A DNA stretch of 64,000 nucleotides from Anisakis pegreffii (taxonomy: Eukaryota; Nematoda; Chromadorea; Rhabditida; Anisakidae). How positions within the stretch are numbered: position 1 is the stretch's first letter; each line of letters starts with the position of its first letter. Both the position numbers and the translations under genes were made by a program. The stretch lies in NCBI GenBank assembly GCA_035041965.1, contig JAPYMA010002581.1, positions 1 through 64,000 on the forward strand, written 5' to 3'. Below are positions 27,001 to 41,304 of this stretch, piece by piece. Under the pieces are notes generated by a model. The model did no database searches, was not told where the DNA came from, and saw only the letters and a program-made list of their open reading frames with translations.

Positions 27001-30000
27001 AGAGAAGTTCTCTGAAATGAAAATTTCAAATTGTTTCTCTCATATCAAAGTAACTGCCAACATCTGGTAGTGGGATTAAGCTGTTGTGAATCGGCATCGT
27101 TTGCTGCTGATCAAATAACAGCGCCAAATAAGTAGTGTCGGATGGCTTTCAAAAGTGTAAGGGAACATGTTTTGTTTATGTGTTAAACGGATAGATCTAA
27201 TCAAGATAGAGGACATACCAATCATTGCAATTATGAAACGATCGCTAGAATGCGATCATCAGTCAATGTTATGAATTGTATAATCAGATTGTTCTTATGA
27301 AATAAAGACGTCGTTTGCCTTTATCCCAACGATCTGTCATGATGAGCTGCTATCACTTTAAGCGGTCGTATTACACATTCATGCACATGAACGTGAATGA
27401 ATCCGAACAGAATCGTAGCGCATATGGTGTGATTTTATCTCTTTCGTTTCTTCTTTTATCCACATAATGTCATCCTTATCGTCCTCATTATCATAGAATC
27501 TTGCAAACAGATCGTTGCCACTTATTAATGATTCACGGAGGGGATCCTCTTTCGAAGAAAATCGAAGTGTCAATTGAGTTATGTGTTTGTTGTCTTGGGG
27601 ATATGCAACAGTACAGTATCAAAACGTTCGAAATTATTTATTCAACAATAAGCTATTTGGAACATACTTCAGCATTTATTTATGACTCAATTAATTGATA
27701 TTATTCGGTGTCATTAGATGAAATTCAGTTGCGGTCATAATCAATAAGAAATTTATTCATTCTATTAGTTGCTTGCGTTGTTTTTTCATAATGAAATTCG
27801 AAAGTTCCAGTCAAAAACGTTATGGAATTACATCGGTTTTGGGGATGTTCTGAACGTGCATTTTTTGAATTTCGATAACATTATATTGATTTGAAACTTC
27901 ACTGAAACGATCACTGCTAGGCGAAAATGGATGGACTATGCTATTAAAATATTCATGTATTAGATTCATGAGGAAATTCACAGGTGCAATACGGCTATGA
28001 ATTACAGTTGCATGATTAATACCTTTTAATATGGATATATTATCCGATTTTTAGTGAATGCTTCTATGAGCAGTCATGAAATGAATAATTTCATTTCGTC
28101 GCAATCCATAAACGAGCATTTTTATCTTCAACATACGATAATTTCCAAGGCTGAAACTGAGAGGCAGTTTAAGTCGAGTCAATGAAACGTGAATATATAA
28201 TATATTGATAAACACTCCTCTCACTGTGTGAAAATAGATTTTCATGAAAGTGTTTCTGTTTTAATATATGAAAGTGTTTCTGCTATGATACAGCTACATT
28301 CCTGAACTCTCATTTTTCATTAAGTCTTCGATTACTGTTCTCTTCCTGAACACAGTTATTCAGAGTGGTATCAAAGCAGAAACACTTTCATTAATTAATT
28401 CTGAATGCGAATTTTTTGATCAACGTCGGTTATTTGAGCCGATAGCAGAGTGATATGCTTCCGCAGGGCAGGTGATATTTTGAGAGTCAGTTGTATGTCG
28501 ATGCAGGGGAAAACAATGCTTCAACCACTTAAAATAATAGATGATTGATTTTAGAAAATCGCTTGTCAAAGGTAAATTGATCTGGATTTGCCAGGAGCTC
28601 TCTCCGAAGGTCTTAATTAATTTATAGTGTATGACGAATTGAATAAGAATGCTGAATGTAGTCTGTGAGTATAAAACGTCACTATTAATGCTGACCAGCA
28701 TTGTGTTTTATGGTAATGTACTCAGATGAATATGAACGTTTCACGTACTTCGTCGAGTTTCAATCTTGCCTGGAATTTCTTTTTAGTCATATTGCAAGAA
28801 AAATGATCTTTTTTCGAATAGATGGGAAAATATGCGTCAAACGTTTCTCGAATTAATCATTTCGGTATAAACACCCATCTGTTCTCCTTCTATTCATAAA
28901 CATCTCTAACCGTATTTCCACACCACATGAATCTATAATACACATCTAAACTACAGACGACGTGCTTCTTTCTCAAGGGAGCACTACTCCTCATCTGGTT
29001 GTGTCTTACAATCAATGCGGCATGAATATTTCGCATTCTAAGCAAATGAAAATGAGAAAGTGGCTGTTTCGTATGACTGGGTTAGGGCTTGTTGTTTACT
29101 CATATTTTTTGCTTGATGCATTGCATTGCTTCGAGCACATGATGAATGACGACGATGCATCTTTAGTGCGGAACTGAATCACACATTCGTTGGAATTAGC
29201 TGATTCGCTTTGCCGACTTGATTGCACACAAAAACATCCATGAAAGAAATCACTTCAAATGTTTAATTAGATTTTATTGTGAAAAGGATATGGATGAGTC
29301 GTCTCGACAGTTTGAATTCGACACTAAGAACTGCTTTCAGTTTCGGAAAAGGATTTGAGTTAATCGCGTCGATTTTCTCATTTAACGTGCACCTATAGAG
29401 TTCGTAGCGGTATTTTGTTGCTTTTGCAAACAATAAACTGAGAATTTGGAACGAAGATGCATTCGTAAGATGTAAAATGAATGAGGCGGAAATCTCCTTT
29501 TCAATATTCTTTGCACTTTGATGATTGCGGAGAAGGAAAATTGTGTTCTCAATGTGGATTGGCTCAATGAAGTCCTGTAACTGTTCGGAAGTGTCCAATG
29601 AACAAAAAACTCTTCCATTCTCACAAACGAATTTATTCATGGGAGCAATAATTTTATGGATCTTCCATCTTATTGTCAGATATTAACAACTTGATAAAAA
29701 CAATTCCCTGACTATATCAGTACTACACAAAATGATGCCACATTTTTGAGAAGGTTCCAATGAAAAGGATTGTCCTCTTATTCATAAACAACTCGATTAA
29801 AAAAATAAGTCGTTCTAATAGTATGAAATCTACCGAGATAAATGCATTAATACATCTCAGTAAGCTCATTCAAAATTTACGAATCATCATTTGAGTCACA
29901 TTACTGAAGTATGCATTAATTCGAATGAACAAAATCAGACGTAAAATATGTGTATATTGAGGTAGTTTGAAGGCTAGTGGCATCAAATTACGTATTCATT

Positions 30001-31625
30001 ATATATAAGGGCATTCGTGTGAGTAATTTTTGTGTCATGAATGAAAATTCAAACGAACTTATTTTTATCGTTATCGTTCACAGTCACTAAATTATCGGCA
30101 ACATGTTGAACGTAAATTAAAATGAGCATCAGAAATAAAATATGAAGATGAAATTCATAAATTTTTCACAGTTCATCCGATCGGTAAATGTATATTTCGT
30201 TTTTTTTTCATCAATATATTTCAGCTTTTATTCGACATATAGCTGTATATTCAGGGTTGGCAAGATGTTGCGTTCATAAATCCAGCGAATTTGGTATTCG
30301 TTTACATGTTGATCAAGGATATGATTCCCGAAGACGATAGTATCGAAACAGTTGAGGAATTACAAGCGCTTGTGTTGACATGTCTTTACATCAGTTACAG
30401 TTATATGGGCAATGAAATCTCTTATCCTCTGAAGCCTTTCATCGTTGATCAGGTAAAGAGTTATCTCATTCTGCTTTCAGAGTGATTGATATCTGTCATA
30501 GTTGGTCTCCTGTTTGCGTTATTTTCTTATCCACTGCATTCTTAGTGAAAATCGAAATTTTTCGATCAATTCAAATTCTCAAACATTTTTTCGTTCGATT
30601 TTCACTCTTCATTCAGTCATCACTCATTCACTTCTTTGTGCCACCCGTTCGAATAACATCAAGCAAATGAACGCATGTGGATGGAATAAATGAAGTTTTA
30701 GCATGTTCAAAAATCATTTGAATTAAAAACTTCACTTCGTTTCTCTTTCTTTATCCGAAAAAAATGAAGAAATTTAATTCAACTCAGTGAAAATTTTCAA
30801 TGAACTCTCCTCTCCTTCAGTGCACTTGCTCTCCTTCTTCGTTCAAATATTTGTTTCACGCATTTTTTGGTGCATTAACCTTATTGCATCGTAAATGAAT
30901 TGAATTCGTTTTGTGTTCATTTCGAACACTTAAATCTTTTCTGCACACTTCCATTCCATTTCATTCTCCATTCAACTTTCCATTCCTGCAAATCTCCCAT
31001 ATATTGCGTAGAAGGCTTCATTTGTTTTGATAGCATTTATCGATTCGTTTCTCAGAAAGACAGACAAACGAATAAATGAATGTGAACGCACATTCTGTTT
31101 CGTCTATTCGACAGCTCAAAGAGATTCAGACATACGAGACGGGAGTGCTTTTGATGAGTCACTATTCGTATTTGCTTGCAACGTTGTGACTATAAAGTGG
31201 TAGAAATGACTAGGCACATCCATATTTGTGTCTTTTTGCAGTGATATGAATTGAAAAGGGACAATGAAGAAGTTGCATTTGATATTTTTCATTCACTCGT
31301 TCACTGCACCTGAGCATGAAAATATTCGAATCGTTGATATTGGGAAAATGAAAATATGAATTTAGTTGTTCATTCACATCACATGTTATCAGGATGGTTG
31401 ATCAGGTTCATTGCGTTAACTGATTCGAGTTAACGTTAAATGATTACAATCGTTCGGCTCAATTTTTGACTAAAAGATGAAATTTTTCAGAATCGTGATC
31501 GTTTTTGGGATCGATGCGTTAAAATAGTGAACGATCGAAGTGCAGATATGCTACGACTGAATTCATCCTCAACATTTTTCACTGAAGTTTTCAGCGAATT
31601 GAAACAGTTCTCTTGCGATTACTAG
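18047..31625 (+). CDS. cdka-1: Cyclin-dependent kinase 5 activator (p35/CDK5R family)
   Basis: This non-cyclin protein binds and activates CDK5 in neurons. Exons: 18047-18232, 21609-21941, 21986-22126, 25476-25818, 26589-26758, 30255-30452, 31491-31625. Phases match throughout, giving about 501 aa (human p35 is 307 aa). The N-terminus MGASLT has Gly2 and Thr6, a myristoylation signal as in p35, followed by a basic [16 protein letters not shown] segment that resembles the p35 N-terminal region. The middle is a low-complexity linker with a poly-Asn tract (exon 4). The CDK-binding, cyclin-fold domain runs from about residue 345 to the end: [53 protein letters not shown], and [12 protein letters not shown] before the stop. 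The domain exons are firm. Exon 3 was placed through a 44-base intron with a GC donor and a TTGAG acceptor and is less certain. A further small exon in the 3.4-kb first intron cannot be excluded. The symbol follows C. elegans. Confidence 0.9.
18732..18927 (+). mobile_element. hAT-like MITE, copy B (about 196 bp), in intron 1 of the CDK5 activator gene
   Basis: The ends are CAGGGGTTCCCATAG and, on the other strand, CAGTGGTCCCA, so the terminal inverted repeats share CAG-GG-TCCCA. The body is the reverse complement of the copy at 13190-13403. Flanking 8-mers ATCTAGTT and ATCTCGGC agree at only 5 of 8 positions, so the target duplication is decayed or the boundary is off by a base. It lies 0.5 kb downstream of exon 1. 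Confidence 0.7.
20500..20630. repeat. GC-rich nested hairpin cluster with poly-G run
   Basis: In an AT-rich intron this block has inverted pairs CCCTGC/GCAGGG (20499/20553) and GGGAGGAT/ATCCTCCC (20506/20535), the self-complementary ATCCCCGTGGGGAT inside them, and TCATCC/GGATGA just downstream. It ends in a run of 5 G, T, then 11 G (20614-20630). The structure suggests a decayed mobile element or cruciform-forming repeat, but I found no clear target duplication. Open frames across it are not proteins. Confidence 0.5.
25621..25690 (+). repeat. AAT/AAC trinucleotide repeat inside coding exon 4
   Basis: Runs of AAT and AAC encode an Asn-rich tract with scattered Ser, Asp and His in the linker of the CDK5 activator. 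The flanking exon keeps frame and phase, so this is a coding microsatellite likely to vary in length between individuals. Confidence 0.8.
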
Positions 31626-34600
31626 AAGTGCGCTTTTATTCGATTGCTGATTAACAGCAGTGTTGTTTGTTTGTTCAACAGTCTTCTGTTTGATCTTTTA
31701 TGTCTGGTCATCTCATTTTCTCGTTACGTTTGCAATTTATGTCTCTTCAAAGTTCTGTTGTCATTATGCTGACTTCAAATTTAATTGTACACTTTGTTCA
31801 TTTTCATTGCTACGCATCCTTATCTTGCATAATTGTTGCTGTTTTCTTGTACAAATTCATTGGATATCCAGATTCTGAAATGCATGTGGATGTCGTTGAT
31901 AATAGCGATTTTGAAAATGCGAGGAGGAAATGCAACTGTTTTGGTTTGATTTCAAATTTGTCTGCAATGTGAACATTACTGAAACTATTTATGGTGAGAC
32001 AAGCACTTGATGTTCCGTCAATCATCATTTAATCTTATCGTCAATCCACTCTCGAAAAGTTAAATCAGCTATTTGCGTAATGTAATCTCTTCACTGATTT
32101 TACTATAAAAAATTCCTTTTCTGCAGTATTTTCTATTCAGTCAAAAAATTTGATTATCTTATGGTGTTTTCGTTGATCTCCGATGTTCATTTTATTAACA
32201 TTGATCTCTTTTTTTGTTTCTGAGCTTGTTGTTGTCATTATTACTAATGTGAATACTGTTGATGTCATCATAATAGAAGCGGTTAATTTATCAGTTGTGT
32301 TATCCTTAGTTGTGCTACTTTACTTCTTCATTGGGCTTCCTTCCGAATTATTTTTTCGTTTTCACTGATTCAACCATCCTGTACAATACTATTATATATA
32401 TATATGCGATCGTACAAAAAGAATCTTTTCAAAGGCATTTTTTTGGGTCCTTTTTCTGTAGAAAGTGCATGGTTCATTTCAACAAGGTGTGGTTGCTTGC
32501 CATTCCGGCAATAACCACACGCACATACATTTCATACGCACACCTGTTCCACATTCATTCAAGAAATTCTTTCATTTCTAGGCAAAACTTCTGCGTGATC
32601 GTTTCCACATAATGTCAAAATCACACATTAAACACACGAGCATTTCTGCGATTTCCTCCGTTAACTTTATTTGCAATTGCTTTCATCTTATTTTTGTGTC
32701 ATGAAATCTCTGTTCTCGACTTTCCTCTATAGACAGTGATTTTCATCAAACACTCTCATCAAAATTAGCAAGTTGATTTATTGAGGAGTATATTCCGAAA
32801 TGAACCAAAGCGCAGCTTTACTGGAATAGCCACCATGGATTTTTATTAGAAAAACTAATTTCTGTCGGTTCCGAAGAATTTTTTCGCTACTCATCCATTT
32901 TTTGTTGTCAGTTCGTAGAACTTCTCATGATTTATTAGCAGCTCCTTTCCTGAACTGAATATATGAGAATGTTTTGTGGAATTACAGGCAAAAATATGGA
33001 CCGAATAGAGCAAAAAAACTTGAATACAATAGAAAATTTGGTTAAGGAATTCTTTCTCATTGATTTCATACGCACACTTGTTCCATGCATGATTTTATTT
33101 TGTAGCTATTATTATATTGGTGAACACTTCTTATCTATTGCTCAAAAATGTTTTCACATATAAATTATTTAGTTTTTGAATGTTTCTATTCATAAATGAC
33201 ACTCGAACCGTCAGATTTGTGATCCGACCGATTTTTGAATGTGGTAATCAAGAATTTTGCGAATGTTCTCACAAAGTTCCTGCAAACTTTTTTCTTCTTT
33301 ACGGAAACATAAAATCGCCCCTTGAGAAGCGTTCGAATTGAGTGTCACTTTTGATAGTACATAATACCGATGTTTCGTAGATTGTTTTATAACTCAATTA
33401 TTATTTTATTGTGTCGCCATTTCGTTGATTCGGTTTGTTGCTCTTCGATCTTCACAACGTCTTGTATCTCATTTGCATTCAGCATAAATAGATCTCATTT
33501 GAATGGTGTCGCTGTTTTCGACTGATGTCACTGTGATGCAGTTATTCGTAATTTTTTACTTGGTGGTGTCTTTTTATTGTGAAACACCACTGTTCTTCGC
33601 GGAATTCATCACAAAAACAATGTGCCACTACGAAGCTCGTATTATTTTAATTCCATTGTTGTAATTTCGTGCTTTCTTCTAAGCCCATCCTTTCTTTATT
33701 CAGAATTCTTTCGAACGTTCATCAATTTGATTAGAACTAGTTCGGCGTTTTCGTTAAATACTGAGCGTAGTATTCAATAAATTTTCAGTTAATTGCAACT
33801 TTCGAGTAATGTTCAAGTGAAACGATCTGTACGTAAAGGAAAACGAATTTTATGTGGTGTAAAACAGAATGTCATTTACGTTGCAGTCAACTAATTTTAC
33901 GATTTTTTTAATGAATTCTTTATCGTAGTGTTCTGCCGCTTCATTGAACGAACATCTCGTGAATTCATTCGTGTGTTGAACGTCTGTATGCATATTTCAA
34001 GGTAATCACGACTTCAAGATTTTGTTTAAAGTGCTTCCATAATGAGTTGTTCATGATTTGTGTCGTTTTCATTTGTGGTCATCAGTATGTTTGGAATAAT
34101 TTATTTCATTTTATTGTCCTTATCGAATCATATGTTTGCTTATTATGATAAAAGCGCTAATAAACGTTTAGAAATATGTTTCTTCAAAATAATAAAACAT
34201 TTCAATATTCAGTGATGAAATAACTTGGGATAACGATTCCACTTTCTCCGGCTTTTCATTTCTCGACTCGTTTCGACTGTGAATCTGCTCAAATCTTTGA
34301 AACGTGAAATTTCTACTTTCGCACAGTCGTTCATAACAATTTCAATAATAACGACGATTTTTATAAGAATATCAGTAACAATATTGATAATATCAATGAT
34401 GTTAATAATACAACAATTATGATGACATTAATAGTAAAACGAACAACAATAAACGCAACAATGCTTCAAGACAATATCCTTTAAATTCCAGTTTCTTATT
34501 TCGAACTATTATTGACGAACAGTAATATTACCGATATGACGGTTTGCAATAAAGTAGTAGCGATAAAGATAAACCGTGCAGAACAAGGAGCATGGCGATC

Positions 34601-34905
34601 AGTGATTCATCTTTCGATATTCATAATCTCGTGTTGGTTTTCATTCCGATCCATTTGTTATCATATCGATCATCTTATATTTTGTTATGTCTACTAAATC
34701 ACTATTTCCTACAGTACGTTTTCTCGATCACAGTTTCCATAAATGTCTTCATGGGAACGTTTAGAATATATGAATCATCGTTTTAAATTCCTCTCGCGAT
34801 TCACTAATCACGATAGTGTATGACAATTTTTGATTTTAAAAAAATTAATCAATGTTTCGTTGTTGACAAGTTTTATCATTTTATTAATGTACACTGGGAG
34901 AAACA
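31626..34905. other. Spacer between convergent genes
   Basis: The CDK5-activator gene ends here from the left and the bestrophin gene from the right, so this 3.3 kb holds both 3' UTRs. On the minus strand AATAAA at 34885-34880 lies about 20 bases after the bestrophin stop and is a good polyadenylation signal. Nothing else resembles a gene; open frames are short and low in complexity. Confidence 0.55.
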
Positions 34906-37900
34906 TCATTTTGTTCCATTTCGTTTCCTGCTTCCAACATCTTCGTTCGAGCAAACGCTGATGTCATCATCCACGGAACTTTCTCGAATTTCCTTTACCT
35001 AAGTCAAAACAGCAATGATTTCAAATCGCAACTCTATTCCAGATGCACTTCATTTGCCAAACAAAAAACTTACCATGGTCAATCTAGTTTCCATCGACTT
35101 TTCACGATCCTCAACAGGATCAGCTGCGAATCGAGCGTGTCGAACGTCTGCAAATTTCGAAATCATGTTTCAATCTATTACCACAAAATTATGATTATGG
35201 GATTACAGTTATCAAATATTCTTCGGGCCTTCGTTGCTAACGAATTCCTCCTTTCGAATTGTTTTTGAAACTGTCAGCAATTTGCTAGTGTATAATTTTG
35301 AAGACAATCGCTAATTGAAATGGAACGTGTATTCGAAATCCAAAATTGCAATGAGGTGTTTTTTCGAGAGAAAAACAAAAGAACAGAAAATGGCATCCTC
35401 CTTCCCACCCCCCCTCGACCGAAAAACGGTATCGCGTCGTTGGGTAATGAGTCAAACATCGAACAAACACACTGCTCGGTTCTTCAGCTCGATCGGGAAT
35501 TGCGGAGAGTTCCGAATGGGATACACCAGAATTACCAAATGACAAATTGTGTCGTTTCAACCGATCCAATCTGAACATAGCATCTTGTGGATGTACTCCA
35601 TCGATCATATCGCCTGCTTGCACCATACAGCTGAAATGTAATTCTTTTGAATAATTTTCAGAGAATGCATGCGCACCCACTCGATTATCATGTTTGAATT
35701 GCAGGAAGAAGTTTTCTTTGTATTGAGATAAATTCTTAAGTGATCACATCTTTGCGCATTAACAAATCAAGCTGTATTCCGTGGACTTCAAGCCGTCAAT
35801 GCCACAAAATGATATTGAGATGAACCGAAATTTTAAGAAAATCGTTTGACAAAAGTAAATTTGAAGCGTCATTCGGCAGTGCAACAAGCAGGGTTGGAGT
35901 TGTTCCGATTCGAAATGAATGATGAATGAAGACTGCAATGACTTGAGGGATCACCTCGCTGATGATCTGTTAATAACGCTGTCGTCAGCTGCTGTGAACT
36001 TCTTACCGCCTACCGTTGTGAACGCTCGTTTCATCAGTGATTCAGGCTTATGATCGAACGACCTAGCAACCATCTCTGGTTCCGGCTGATCCTTGACTGA
36101 GCTGAATTCAGGGTTCGTTTTGGGACAGTCAGGTCAATTATATTACTGTGGTCATCGAAGTGAATGTCGTTAGTGTTAAGCAAAAAATGTGTTGTTTTCA
36201 GTGGGACATTTTTCAAATTTTTTTTTCGATTTCCTTCGAAAAAGCTCATAAACATGTATTATACGTTTTTGGACGGTATGGAAAAAATTCGAACTGATAT
36301 GAATTCGTCAGTACAATTTTCGAAATGTCTTTTGTCAACTGATATGAACGATGGCACGGAATTGAACATAACGTTCAATCTGTCGAATACAATAAAATAA
36401 CTGAAAAAATGAACGTACTCAAATAGAGTAATGTGTGAATGAATGAATAAATCTGCAAGTGAGTAAATAAAGAAGGCAATACCCAGCAGCACGAGCAGCC
36501 GAGCCAATCATAGGGTTGACCGGAGCTGGATTAGAATCCTTCAGATATAACGGTTCAATGTCACCACTCGACCAGAACAGATCCTTTTCCAATGGAGGCA
36601 CGTCATCATGCGCTTCATCAACAATGCACAAACTTGTCTGATAGAGAAATTTTCGATTAGTATACGGTTAAAATGACCATCGTTAAACGACTTGATTTAA
36701 TAACAAGATTATGTACCGCTTTCTCTTGAATAAACTAATGGATACCCTTTCTCGAATGGTTACACCGCAAAAAAATTCTGACGTGTATATCCACCCTCCG
36801 TACAATGATTGTCATTGGGAAGAGGATTCCCTCTGGGGCATTTAAAGCCGCAGGAAAATGTGGAAAGTTTTGAGAACTGCTATTGAGATGCTGAGATCTT
36901 CTCAATATTTCATTCAGAATTGTTCCATACATATTTCATCACAAGGAAGTACATTCATCACATATATTTCATCCTCTGATATCATCGACAAATTCTAGGC
37001 AGCAGATTTTTTAATCAGTGAATTAGTCATCCATTTCTCTCTTGACATGTTGCCTTAAAAAAGGATTGTTGAAGGAAGCGCGGAGGGAATGGCGATCATA
37101 TGGATTGTTGAGTGGAAATGACGGTGTGCAACAGGCCTACAAACCACGAAGTATTAGACCACTAATTCAATGTACTGAAATCCATCAGAAACACTGCCTT
37201 AACGCATTCATCCTTTATTGAATACGTTTCCCCGTGCGACGACAGAGAATTTTACTCATTTTTTGTACATGAACGCCTCATTGCAGATAAGCTTGAAACG
37301 TCATATTAATTGAACTCATTGTCAATATGTAAAACTACTATTGCGATCATTCGATAGACCTGTCTGCATATTCATCAACTCCCTTTCTGGGGAATTTGAA
37401 AAAAATTACCCTTAAGTACATATTATCATGTCCAAAAATACGGAGAAGTTATATCTATCTGAGTTTTTGATGAAAGAAGTTTGGTAATCGACTGAAATAA
37501 GTCTTAACGATTATAGCAAGCCTAAGTATAAAATTGGACAATACCTTAATGTCAGGATTTGATTATTAAATGATTAATCACTGAAGTGAATTTGTTTACT
37601 GTCATTGAAATGACCTAGACTAGAACTAATCATTATGCATGGGCTTAAAATTCATCGACTTGGTAAGCAAAACATGGATTGGGCATAGATATAACTGCGG
37701 TAAACCGTACGCATAATGTTAGTGATGAAATACACCGAAAATTACCGCGAAATTTCGATCGATCAAGAAATTGCATTCAAAATCATCGTCGTCTTCACCG
37801 AACGGATTCAGCAGACTTTCGGCGACTTTCATCCAACCAACAAAAAATAAATATTGTAACATCGTCATTACTGGAAATATTATATCGATCTGAAACGTTC

Positions 37901-40900
37901 GCTCTACTTCAGAAAAGTTTCAAAAATTAAGCTCTTGAGAAATGAATCGCAAGCATCGATCACTGAAGATTGGAGGACATAGCAAAGTATAAATCAGCTG
38001 CAAATGAATATTTTCACCATGTTGTTGGATTGAGCGCAGTCAGCGTTCAATGCATGTGTTATTCGAAATAAGAGACGACTAATTGTAAATTAATAAAACT
38101 TTCAAAAATTGATACTAACTTGACTGTGGTTTGGTGCATCAACACCAATGATGAACTGACGTCCAATGAGACAAACGAAGAAGTAAGTATGAACTGAGAG
38201 GAAGACAACCTGAAATTTCGGTCGTGAGATGCTGGCTGTGTGCAGTTGAAAAGTCGCGAATATGATATAAAGGGGTCAGCAGATGCGAATGGATAAGATA
38301 TGAAACGATATTGCATCGTTCAGATCAATCAAAGCCTGACGGCTCAGAACTGCTCGCACTGATGATCAGATATTTGAATAGCAAATTCAAAAGTTTTCTT
38401 TTTGAATAGCAAAGTTTCCGTCTCAATTTCGCGCACTTCCAAAACGCAGTTCATCTACAGCATTCAGCAATTACATGGCCAACACGCAATGTTGGCCATG
38501 TCCACTCTCAATGGTTCATCTCGTGTCCGAGCTTCAGTGCTCATATTAATGAGGCTTGCAAGCATGACCTCGAAACGATTCATTAATTCAATTGACGTTT
38601 AAACATGCGGTCAATACATCGAGCTTTAGTACTGTAATCAAGTCTGTTAAAGAGGATGAATATATTGAGCAGAGTATCACCTGTGGATAAACCAGTGGTA
38701 TTTCCACCCAATCATAATTGCATAACATTTGCAGACTATCACGATATGCTCGAATTTCCTGTAATTTCGAATTTCCTGTAAGAACAATTTCAAAAAAACC
38801 CGGAATTTACGCTAAATTTCTACGTTTGACATATAATTCTAATGATGTAAGTATTTCGATCGAGCAATATTCCAATACATTTCTTGAGAGTTCCTGATGA
38901 AATATCTTCATCACACCTCTCCAATTGAATATCATTCTTTCTATCTTCAGAATTTCAGAAATTCAGTCATCACTCAAAATTTCATCGAACGAATTGGAGA
39001 TCAACTGCGAACAACTGAATCGAAACAGTCAAAGATAATTTGTAAAAACGTACATCACATATCTTCACAGCATACGTATCAGCCAAAATTTTGTCGTCCT
39101 TTCGAGCTTTAATGACGAGCGCAAATGCCCAGTTGATAGGCACCCAGTATTTATCATAATCACATTTGTACGAATCAAACTTGGCCTTTTCATGTTCCAT
39201 CATGAAACCTTCAAATAGTTTTTAATGACCTTACCAGAGAACTTGGGATATGGGATGGAATACCTATCACATTGAAGGGCCTCAAATGCCGATTACGGAT
39301 GCTGTATTCAAATTTATTAAGCCCGATGAGGAGCGACGTTATAAGCTTATTTGTGATCTGTTTAGACGAAATAGCCATTGAGCTAATGTTGCTGTGTTCA
39401 AATAAATGTGCTTGCGTAACCCAGCGGAGATTGCGTTGAACTGTTGAGGTGGGGGTTGGAAATAGTTTTGACGTCTTTTTCTGCACGCATTATTCATTCG
39501 ATCACATTCTCCTTTCTGGTCATATTATGCTGAGTTATTTATCAGTTGTGTGATAGAGCAAGCTGGCAAGTTTTTGACGTTATCTGGTTGCTTTTTTCGG
39601 CGGAAAAATTTGGCTTCAAAAAGATTGCTTCGGTGAGCAGAGGGAGGGGGGGGAACATGCAAGAAAAACGACCGGTGTGGTCAGTAATCGTTTTGAGAGA
39701 TCACTGGCTGGCAACGCTGCGAAATAGCAGCAATTATGAGTCAAACATAAGTAATAGTGATATTCAAAAAGGTAATCCATGATGAATGTGGAATAATCAA
39801 CGCAAAAATCACTGAAACAATGAAACACATGCCTGCTTTCACGATACTTTCCATAGTGGGAAAACGTTTTCGAACACGAATGCTCAAATCCCTGAAGACG
39901 ATCACTTGTGCTAAGCAAAGATAACGAGCTACAGTACGACGTATCAAGCGTGAGTCATCATCATCACCCAGTATGAAATTACTTATGTGGATTGCTTGAC
40001 TAAAATTGAGCGTTTTCATTGTTCGTTTTTAAAAATTTCCAATCGTCTTTTCACCTCATCTTATTTTCCTAACAGTATCCGATTGTGCAATTACTTACAA
40101 AGTGCAAGGAGCAGCATATGTTGTGTACAGTGGGCTTTATCTGTACACTGACGATAAGGCACTATACATTGTGATATTATCAAATGTACAAACTCAAAAT
40201 AATCCATACGCTCAAATATTAACACAGTGGTGAATCTCTGAATATTTCGCTAAAATAGCGCACATTTATGAAAAGTTCCAAAATTGGCTGCGGACCACAA
40301 ATTCACCTATTCGAAAGATGAACAATTTGCAGTCATCATAGGCGTATGATCAGTGATGAGCAGCCAATACTTGATGAAGGTAAGAATAATCAAGGTGCAA
40401 ATATCACGAATATTAAGGCAACAACAATAACGTTAAATGAACATATCAACGAACTTCGACAAATAACCCATATTCTTGAATGCGTCATTCCATCGCTGTA
40501 TTACAATACTCACAAAGAAACCCAGCAAGAACGTCAGTGGTATATCGTTGACACCTTTGTCGCAATAATCAGCTATACGTTCAAAAAATCTGTTGAAACG
40601 TATCATTTTTGAGAGGAACATTTAGCTGATGGGAAAACTCGAATAAACTCATGTGCTCTGCATTACAAGGAACAATTTATGAAAATTTTGAATAGAAACC
40701 TTCAGAACATACTGAATCAGCTTAACCTCACTCTGGACCTCAAGGCAGATTCTAGTTGTTAGATTTGAAACTTTCGGCTGATTGCAAAATTCGTCGAGTT
40801 GATTTCGTGGTTTTACGATAAGCTAACTCCAGTAATTCCACTCTATTTATTATGGTAATCTGAAGGACCTGATTTGAATTTTGAGGCACTGAACCTTCCA

Positions 40901-41304
40901 CCACTAAATATTTCGCTGACATGAAACCGACTCCTAGTTTGGCAATCTATATCTTTAGCGAATGAAACATCCAGCACATATCAATTTGCCAACCAAATTT
41001 CACCGAATTTTAACAATCGTCGATTCCCTATTCATTGGTCACAAAAAAAAGAAATGCAAAAAGAGATGCGAAAAGATCGAGCAGAACGGATGACCTGATC
41101 ATCGCATAAATGATCAAAAAAGCACCTTTGTTGTTCAGTGCTCATTCCGAGTCTGTAAATGCCCGATATACAAAGATAAGCAATCGTCCAGATAATCAAT
41201 TCACCAATCACACTCTTCCACACACTTCCTCTCCATCTGAACAGCACACGAAGAAGATTTAGTATCGATGACGATGCTATGTCTTCATTGTACGCTATTG
41301 TCAT
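34906..41304 (-). CDS. Bestrophin-family calcium-activated chloride channel
   Basis: Bestrophins are pentameric anion channels of the plasma membrane gated by calcium. Exons (5' to 3'): 41304-41126, 40589-40455, 39999-39833, 39208-39054, 38758-38681, 38209-38120, 37889-37746, 36637-36483, 35630-35473, 35147-35074, 34998-34906, giving 475 aa. The start MTIAYNEDI matches the family start MTI-Y. The neck residues Ile76, Phe80 and Phe84 fall in [11 protein letters not shown] and keep the human BEST1 numbering. [48 protein letters not shown] and LIGRQFI follow in family order. The calcium clamp EDDDD is at residues 300-304, again as in BEST1, then DRN and [18 protein letters not shown]. The tail after about residue 360 is not conserved. 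Intron 3 has a GC donor (CAG/GCATGT), required to join VKAG to FMMEH. The 3' end of the ninth exon is uncertain: another in-phase donor lies about 15 bases downstream. AATAAA follows the stop. Confidence 0.92.
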
